Source: Bacillota bacterium | GTDB taxonomy: Bacteria; Bacillota; Bacilli; Thermoactinomycetales; DSM-44946 | Length of the DNA: 10,989 nt | Assembly: GCA_021793745.1 (NCBI GenBank) | Contig: JAJYSD010000011.1 | Coordinates: 1 to 10,989 of the forward strand | Reading direction: 5' to 3' | Part shown: positions 6,764-10,989 of the stretch, piece after piece | Layout of the letters: every line of letters begins with the position of its first letter | How positions within the stretch are numbered: position 1 is the stretch's first letter | The notes under the pieces: generated by a model | The model's input: only the letters and a program-made list of their open reading frames with translations | Told to the model about the DNA's origin: nothing | The model's database searches: none | Made by a program: the position numbers and the translations under genes

Positions 6764-7740
6764 TGTCCCTCACCCCTCCCATCCTGCAAATCGCGGTATG
6801 CGGGCACCCCTTCGATTCCCTCCGCCGAGCGGATGGCACGAAGAACCGCCTCCGCCAACACGTCAGCGGCGATCGCCCCCACCAGATCGACGGAGGCCTC
6901 CACTTCACCCATCGCCAGGGCAAACAGGGTATCCCCGTCAAGCATGGTGTGGGCGGGATAGATGGTCCGGGCCAACCCATCGTGGGCCATCGTGGCCACC
7001 TTGCTGGCCTGCGCCTTGGTGAGCCGGGCGTTGGCGGCCACGACGCCGATCGTCGTGTTGGTTCCCCCGGAAAAGGAGAGGGGCTGTTTCCCCAACCAAT
7101 GGAGGTAGCTGCGGATTTTCCCGTCCTCATCCCGGGTTCCCGCCAAAATCTGACCCGTCGAGGGATCCCGGACTTCCCCCAGGGCATTGACCGCCACGAT
7201 CGCTCCGACGATCAAGCCGTTTTCCCACCTCCGAGACGCCGAACCCAACCCTCCTTTCATCGCACGGCGCGGCCCGGCCATCTTCCCGACGGTGGCGCCG
7301 CAACCGGCGCCGACATTGCCCAGGGGAAAGGAACCCCGGGCCGCTATGGAGGCGGCCCGATAACCCATTTCCCTGTCGGGACGAACCTGCCCATCGCCGA
7401 CATCCAAATCGAACAGGACCGCCGCCGGGACGATCGGAACCACCCCGGCTCCCGTCTGAAATCCGCAGCCCTGCTCCTCCAAGTACTGCATGACACCGCC
7501 GGCGGCGTCCAAGCCATAGGCGCTGCCCCCGGAGAGACAGATGGCGTGAACTCGCTCCACCAGATGGATGGGATTCAACAGGTCCGTCTCCCGGGTTCCC
7601 GGGGCCGATCCGCGAACATCGACGCCGCAGACAGCCCCCTCTTCCACCCATAGGACGGTGCAGCCGGTGAGGGCGCGAAGATCCTCGACATTTCCGACCC
7701 GGATCCCGGGGACATCCGTGATATTGTTGAAGCGTCGCAT
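6760..7740 (-). CDS. P1 family self-processing N-terminal-nucleophile hydrolase (DmpA/NylC/ThnT-like)
   Basis: The family contains D-/beta-aminopeptidases (DmpA, BapA), the nylon-oligomer hydrolase NylC and the pantetheine hydrolase ThnT. These are made as one chain and cut themselves to expose a Ser or Thr nucleophile. The N-terminal ITDVPGIRVGN is the family opening. SGGTNTTIGVVAANARL contains the predicted cut Asn228-Thr229, with Thr229 as nucleophile. Asp268 and Asp270 in TMLDGDTLFAL lie at the NylC spacing (Thr267 to Asp306 is 39 residues, as here), and Lys153 in GATVGKMAG is also plausible. The Asn-Thr site resembles NylC and ThnT rather than DmpA, which uses Ser. The ATG at 7740 is supported by AGGTGAT 7 bases upstream; a GTG at 7752 lacks such a site. 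It begins one base after the S-component stop, so it is coupled to transport. There is no signal peptide: a cytoplasmic enzyme acting on an imported compound is likely. Confidence 0.92.
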   Translation of the reverse strand: MRRFNNITDVPGIRVGNVEDLRALTGCTVLWVEEGAVCGVDVRGSAPGTRETDLLNPIHLVERVHAICLSGGSAYGLDAAGGVMQYLEEQGCGFQTGAGVVPIVPAAVLFDLDVGDGQVRPDREMGYRAASIAARGSFPLGNVGAGCGATVGKMAGPRRAMKGGLGSASRRWENGLIVGAIVAVNALGEVRDPSTGQILAGTRDEDGKIRSYLHWLGKQPLSFSGGTNTTIGVVAANARLTKAQASKVATMAHDGLARTIYPAHTMLDGDTLFALAMGEVEASVDLVGAIAADVLAEAVLRAIRSAEGIEGVPAYRDLQDGRGEGH

Positions 7741-7741
7741 A

Positions 7742-8299
7742 TCAGAAATCACCTGAAATCTTCGATTTTTTTCTTCCCCAATGACCGATCTTCATCCCGG
7801 TTGCGACCACCGCGAGGGTAAGCACCACCGAAACCACCGCTTCGGGAATGCCATTGGTCACCGCCACCGCCCAGGCCACCCCCGGGGCGAGGTATCCCCG
7901 GAAAACCGCCAGAACCAGGACGAGGACCGTATTGGTCAGCGAGCCGACAAAGCTGGCCATTCCCACGGCGACATATTCGTTGAGATTCCTGATTCCTCGA
8001 TAGGTCAGATAGGCCATCACCCCGATGAACAAACGGGGCAGGATGGCGATGAAGGGATCTTTAAACAGGGGGATGGTGGCGTTGAGGAAAGAGGTGATGC
8101 CGAAAATCAAACCGATGATCATCCCGACCAGGGGACCCTGCAGGATCCCTCCGATGATCGCCGGAATATGCATGATCGTCGCATTGCCCGCCGCGGTGGG
8201 CACCGGAATATACCCCAGGCGGGTGACACCGAGCAAAATGGCGACAGCCCCCAACACGCCGGCAATGACGATCTTGCGCACCGTCAGGCCCTTTTCCAT
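7742..8299 (-). CDS. ECF transporter substrate-specific S component
   Basis: This 185-residue protein has about six hydrophobic helices (roughly 8-27, 42-58, 59-74, 84-101, 108-134 and 142-169) and a positively charged C-terminal tail, the usual S-component size and layout. TRLGYIPVPTAAGNATIMHIPAIIGG (26-51) followed by GILQGPLVGMIIGLIFGI is characteristic of a PF12822-type S component. Helix 1 is rich in small residues (AGVLGAVA), where S components pack against EcfT. It would bind one small water-soluble molecule and deliver it through EcfT and two ATPases. The ATG at 8299 has GGGAGGA 7 bases upstream. It sits directly between ecfT and the P1 hydrolase gene, so its ligand is probably the substrate of those hydrolases. 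The ligand cannot be read from sequence; vitamin-type ligands such as pantothenate are only possibilities. Confidence 0.88.
   Translation of the reverse strand: MEKGLTVRKIVIAGVLGAVAILLGVTRLGYIPVPTAAGNATIMHIPAIIGGILQGPLVGMIIGLIFGITSFLNATIPLFKDPFIAILPRLFIGVMAYLTYRGIRNLNEYVAVGMASFVGSLTNTVLVLVLAVFRGYLAPGVAWAVAVTNGIPEAVVSVVLTLAVVATGMKIGHWGRKKSKISGDF
7748..7754 (-). promoter_or_regulatory. Ribosome binding site of the P1 hydrolase gene
   Basis: AGGTGAT on the minus strand matches seven consecutive bases of the ideal AAGGAGGTGATC and is 7 bases before the ATG at 7740. It lies inside the end of the S-component gene and overlaps the alternative GTG at 7752, which rules that start out in practice. Confidence 0.6.
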
Positions 8300-8329
8300 G
8301 GGCGGTTCCTCCCTTTTGACAAATTGCCC

Positions 8330-9172
8330 TCAATAGGGAAAAGGATACATCCACAACAACAGGGAGAAGCAGAGAATGAAGAGGAGGGTGAGACCATCTC
8401 TGAAGGTGGTTTGATAGGTTCGAAAGCGCGAACGCGTTCCACCGGGCGTGTAGCATCTCGCTTCCATCGCCAGGATCAGATCTTCTGCCCGTTCCATGGC
8501 CACGCGAAACAGCGGGACAATGATCGGAAGCATCTCCTTCGTACGCCGAAAAATTTGCCACCAGGAACCCGTCCCGAACTCGGCCCCCCTCGACGCTTGG
8601 GCCTTGATCATCTTCTCCATTTCCATGGCAAAGGTGGGCACAAAGCGGAGAGCGATGGTCATGATCAGAGAAAATTCATGGACGGGAAATTTCAGATATC
8701 CCAGGGGCTTCAACAAACTCTCCATCCCGTGGGTCAATTGCGTGGTGGACGTGCTCAGGGTCAGCACGCTGCTGACAAAGATGATTTCGATAAATCGCAG
8801 GGCGGAGACGATGACGAGGCGAAGGCTGTCGCTGGTGATGACGATCAATCCGTATTCCAGGTAAACCCTTCCGCCGGATGCAATGTCTCCGTAAAACAGC
8901 AGCTGCAGCACCGCTAAGATCACGATGAAGGGGATGGCCGGTTTCACCCCGGACAAACCGTAGCGGAGGGGGATGCGGGACAGGCGGAACAAGAGGCACG
9001 AAAAGGCGAGGACGATGAGATTGCCCCCATAGGAATTGCAAAAGGCGATGGCCAGGATCAAAATCCCGCAGGCGAGAAGCTTGATCCGCGGATCCAACCG
9101 GTGGACGAAGGAGCCCGTCGGCAGATATTGGCCGACGGTAATGTTGCGCGTCAATTCAAATTCCCGGGCCAT
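8330..9172 (-). CDS. ecfT: ECF transporter transmembrane coupling protein EcfT
   Basis: This 280-residue membrane protein links the S component to the two ATPases. The opening NITVGQYLPTGSFVHRLDPRIKLL is the EcfT signature. It is followed by hydrophobic helices (about 31-46, 50-64, 76-95, 107-123 and 125-140) and a last one at about 260-278. The cytoplasmic coupling helices carry the two X-Arg-X motifs that dock on the ATPases: ASRGAEF (193-199) and MEARCY (236-241). The second is usually Ala-Arg-Gly or Ala-Arg-Ser, so the Cys240 is mildly unusual. The ATG at 9172 overlaps the ecfA2 end by 17 bases, with AGGGGTGA upstream, so the two are translationally coupled. Order ecfA1-ecfA2-ecfT is the standard Bacillota arrangement, but the neighbours here are not ribosomal protein genes. 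Confidence 0.94.
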   Translation of the reverse strand: MAREFELTRNITVGQYLPTGSFVHRLDPRIKLLACGILILAIAFCNSYGGNLIVLAFSCLLFRLSRIPLRYGLSGVKPAIPFIVILAVLQLLFYGDIASGGRVYLEYGLIVITSDSLRLVIVSALRFIEIIFVSSVLTLSTSTTQLTHGMESLLKPLGYLKFPVHEFSLIMTIALRFVPTFAMEMEKMIKAQASRGAEFGTGSWWQIFRRTKEMLPIIVPLFRVAMERAEDLILAMEARCYTPGGTRSRFRTYQTTFRDGLTLLFILCFSLLLWMYPFPY

Positions 9173-10043
9173 GGGATTTCACCCCTTGGGGCCGGAGGAT
9201 GGAGACGATTTCCGCCGCCGCCGAGTCCAATTCATAGGCCCCGACATCCACCGGATATCCCAACCCTTGAATCCGGTATAAAATTTCCACGGTCTCCGGT
9301 GCACCGATCCGATGTTGCAACAGGACTTCCCGGTTTCCGAAGATTTCCCGGGGTGTCCCCTGGGCGACGATTTGGCCTGCGGCCATGACAAAGATCCGAT
9401 CCGCCAGGCAAGCCACCTCCTCCATGTTGTGGGAAACAAAAATCACCGTCATCTTCTCCCGCCGGTTGAAGCCCTCGATGCGACCCAGCAGCTCTTTCCG
9501 GGAGCGGGGATCCAATCCCGCGGTCGGCTCGTCCAAAACGAGGACCTTCGGCCGCAGGGCCAACACCCCCGCCAGAGCCACTTTCCGCTTTTGACCGCCG
9601 CTCAGGGCGTAGGTGGGACGATCCTTCATCGCCTCAAAGGAGAGGCCCGCCATCTCCATCGCCCATCGGACCCGGTCGCGCACCTCCTTCAGCGGAAGTC
9701 CCATTTTCAACGGACCGAAGGCCACATCGTCCCCGACCCATTTTTCGAAAAGCTGATCCTCCGGGTTTTGAAAGACCAGCCCCACCTTGCGCCTCAACCC
9801 CTTGAGATCCAGCCCGGGGTCGGACAGATCCTGGCCGTCGACCCTCACCCTTCCCTGCTGGGGCCGCAGCAGCCCGTTGAAATGCTGAATCAAGGTGGAT
9901 TTTCCGGAACCCGTATGGCCGATGATCGCCACACACTCCCCTTCCTCCACGGACAACTGGACACCCGCCAGCGCTTGATGCGCCAGGGGAGTGTTTTCCA
10001 TGTAGGTGTATCGCAAGTCTTCCACTTCGATGACGGTCCCCAT
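9156..10043 (-). CDS. ecfA2: ECF transporter ATPase EcfA2
   Basis: This is one of the two nucleotide-binding subunits of the ECF transporter, on the inner face of the membrane. Motifs in the 295-residue form are Walker A GHTGSGKST (42-50), Q-loop Gln92 in VFQNPEDQLF, signature LSGGQKRK (147-154), Walker B VLVLDEP with catalytic Glu172, D-loop AGLDP and switch His205 in VSHNM. LDEPTAGLDP and FQNPEDQLF mark it as the A2 paralogue. The ATG at 10043 overlaps the ecfA1 stop as TGATG; a GTG directly before it (10046) is equally possible and adds one residue. The C-terminal extension (about 240-295) is the usual A-subunit dimerisation part. All residues for ATP hydrolysis are intact. Confidence 0.95.
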   Translation of the reverse strand: MGTVIEVEDLRYTYMENTPLAHQALAGVQLSVEEGECVAIIGHTGSGKSTLIQHFNGLLRPQQGRVRVDGQDLSDPGLDLKGLRRKVGLVFQNPEDQLFEKWVGDDVAFGPLKMGLPLKEVRDRVRWAMEMAGLSFEAMKDRPTYALSGGQKRKVALAGVLALRPKVLVLDEPTAGLDPRSRKELLGRIEGFNRREKMTVIFVSHNMEEVACLADRIFVMAAGQIVAQGTPREIFGNREVLLQHRIGAPETVEILYRIQGLGYPVDVGAYELDSAAAEIVSILRPQGVKSHGPGI

Positions 10044-10903
10044 CACCCCGCCGCCCCCTTTTTTCCCGCGATCCTGACCACTTCGTCCACGATTTCCCGC
10101 GGATGGATCAAGTCCGGTTGAAAATCGGGAACCCGCTCATGGATTCGTCCCGCCAACCGGGTGGCGACGGGAATATCCAGCTGGAGCCGGCGGAGGAGTT
10201 CCTGTCGTTGAAAGATTTCGCGGGGGGGACCCTCCATCGCGATTCGCCCCGCCTCGATAACCAGCACCCGGTCCGCCTCCGCCGCTTCAGACATGTGGTG
10301 GGAGACGGCGATGATGGTCATCCCCCTTTGATGAAGCCGTCGCAGCACCTGCAAGATCTCCCGCCGCCCATGGGCGTCCAGCATGCTGGTCGCCTCATCA
10401 AGCACCAGACATCGGGGCTCCATGGCCAGCACGCCGGCGATGGCAACCCGTTGCTTCTGTCCCCCCGACAAGTGATGGGGAGGGCGGTTCCGATACGAGC
10501 TCATGCCGACGGCTTCCAGGGCGGCATCGATCCGTTTTCGCATCTCCCGCGGGGGGACCCCGATGTTTTCCAGACCGAAGGCCACGTCGTCCTCCACGAT
10601 GGTGGCCACGATCTGATTGTCCGGATGTTGAAACACCATCCCCACTCTCCGCCGGATCTCCCGCCGATAGCGGTCGTCCTTGGTGTTAAATCCGGCCACA
10701 TACACATTGCCTTCCGTCGGTTTGAGGATGCCGTTGAAATGCTTGGCCAGCGTCGATTTTCCCGAGCCGTTGTGGCCGATGATGGCCACATATTCCCCCG
10801 GGTAAATGTCCAGGGAAACGTCCCGAAGGACGCGCACGACCTCCTCGCTGTTCAGCCTGTAGTCAAAGGAGACCCCCTCCATCCGAATCAGCGGCTCCTT
10901 CAT
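10043..10903 (-). CDS. ecfA1: ECF transporter ATPase EcfA1
   Basis: This is the partner ATPase of EcfA2, 286 residues long. Motifs are Walker A GHNGSGKST (43-51), Q-loop Gln92 in VFQHPDNQIV, signature LSGGQKQR (145-152), Walker B CLVLDEA with Glu170 and switch His202 in SHHM. LDEATSMLD is the A1-type version, where A2 has LDEPTAGLD; this separates the two paralogues clearly. The next residues, AHGR, replace the common PxGR. The ATG at 10903 overlaps the upstream SDR stop as TGATG, with GGGGGAT a few bases before it. Together with EcfA2 it forms the heterodimer that powers EcfT. The gene is not next to rplQ, where the housekeeping copy is usually found, so this looks like a second or dedicated ECF module. 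Confidence 0.95.
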   Translation of the reverse strand: MKEPLIRMEGVSFDYRLNSEEVVRVLRDVSLDIYPGEYVAIIGHNGSGKSTLAKHFNGILKPTEGNVYVAGFNTKDDRYRREIRRRVGMVFQHPDNQIVATIVEDDVAFGLENIGVPPREMRKRIDAALEAVGMSSYRNRPPHHLSGGQKQRVAIAGVLAMEPRCLVLDEATSMLDAHGRREILQVLRRLHQRGMTIIAVSHHMSEAAEADRVLVIEAGRIAMEGPPREIFQRQELLRRLQLDIPVATRLAGRIHERVPDFQPDLIHPREIVDEVVRIAGKKGAAG

Positions 10904-10989
10904 CAGATCCCCCGTCCTCCATCCACATTCAGAATTTCACCGGTGACCATCTTCGCCAGGTCCGAGGCCAGATACAAAGCGGCCCGGGC
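10903..10989 (-). CDS. Short-chain dehydrogenase/reductase, C-terminal end only
   Basis: Only the last 28 codons and the TGA are in the window; the gene enters from the right edge. The tail reads ALYLASDLAKMVTGEILNVDGG and ends in RGI. The pattern LASD-x5-TGE-x3-VDGG is the standard C-terminus of classical Rossmann-fold SDR enzymes (FabG-like), which oxidise or reduce an alcohol/ketone with NAD(P). The stop overlaps the ecfA1 start by one base, so it belongs to the same operon. The active site (YxxxK) lies outside the window, so the substrate cannot be discussed further. FabG-like enzymes and sugar or hydroxy-acid dehydrogenases share this tail. Confidence 0.85.
   Translation of the reverse strand, partial: ARAALYLASDLAKMVTGEILNVDGGRGI

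Overview
The window looks like a piece of a high-GC (about 60% by eye), Gram-positive, probably Bacillota chromosome. The evidence is strong purine-rich Shine-Dalgarno sites (GGAGGAGGG, AGGAGG, AGGTGAT), frequent GTG/TTG starts, textbook sigma-A type promoters, hairpin-plus-U-run terminators, a lipoprotein solute-binding protein, and an energy-coupling factor (ECF) transporter in the Bacillota order A1-A2-T. A moderately thermophilic bacillus-like lineage (Thermoactinomycetaceae or Alicyclobacillaceae type) would fit, but that is a guess. Every supported gene lies on the minus strand, so transcription runs from high to low coordinates. No RNA genes, insertion sequences or CRISPR arrays were recognised.

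Right part (10989 down to 4042): one tightly packed operon that starts outside the window. In order of transcription it holds the end of a short-chain dehydrogenase, ecfA1, ecfA2, ecfT, an ECF S component, a P1-family (DmpA/NylC/ThnT-like) self-processing hydrolase, an M20 metallo-amidohydrolase and an NAD(P)-dependent aldehyde dehydrogenase. Most junctions overlap or nearly touch, and a compound terminator ends the unit at 3968-4037. The ECF module has its own S component and sits among hydrolases and dehydrogenases. This suggests uptake of a small amide- or peptide-like compound, cleavage of amide bonds by two hydrolases, and oxidation of an alcohol or aldehyde product. The substrate is unknown; pantothenate/pantetheine-like or beta-/omega-amino-acid amides are the best guesses.

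Middle part (3913 down to 1235): a separate two-gene unit with its own promoter (TTGACT-17-TAAACT) overlapped by a palindrome. It encodes an AMP-forming acyl-CoA ligase and a crotonase-fold protein, followed by a strong terminator at 1235-1264. The crotonase protein lacks both catalytic glutamates of classical enoyl-CoA hydratase, so it is probably not a standard beta-oxidation hydratase.

Left part: 795-1234 is a non-coding, GC-rich stretch with several stem-loops and a 13-base near-repeat. It is followed by a strong promoter (TTGACA-17-TATAGT) with an operator-like palindrome at the expected transcription start. That promoter drives a lipoprotein sugar-type ABC solute-binding protein that runs off the left edge.
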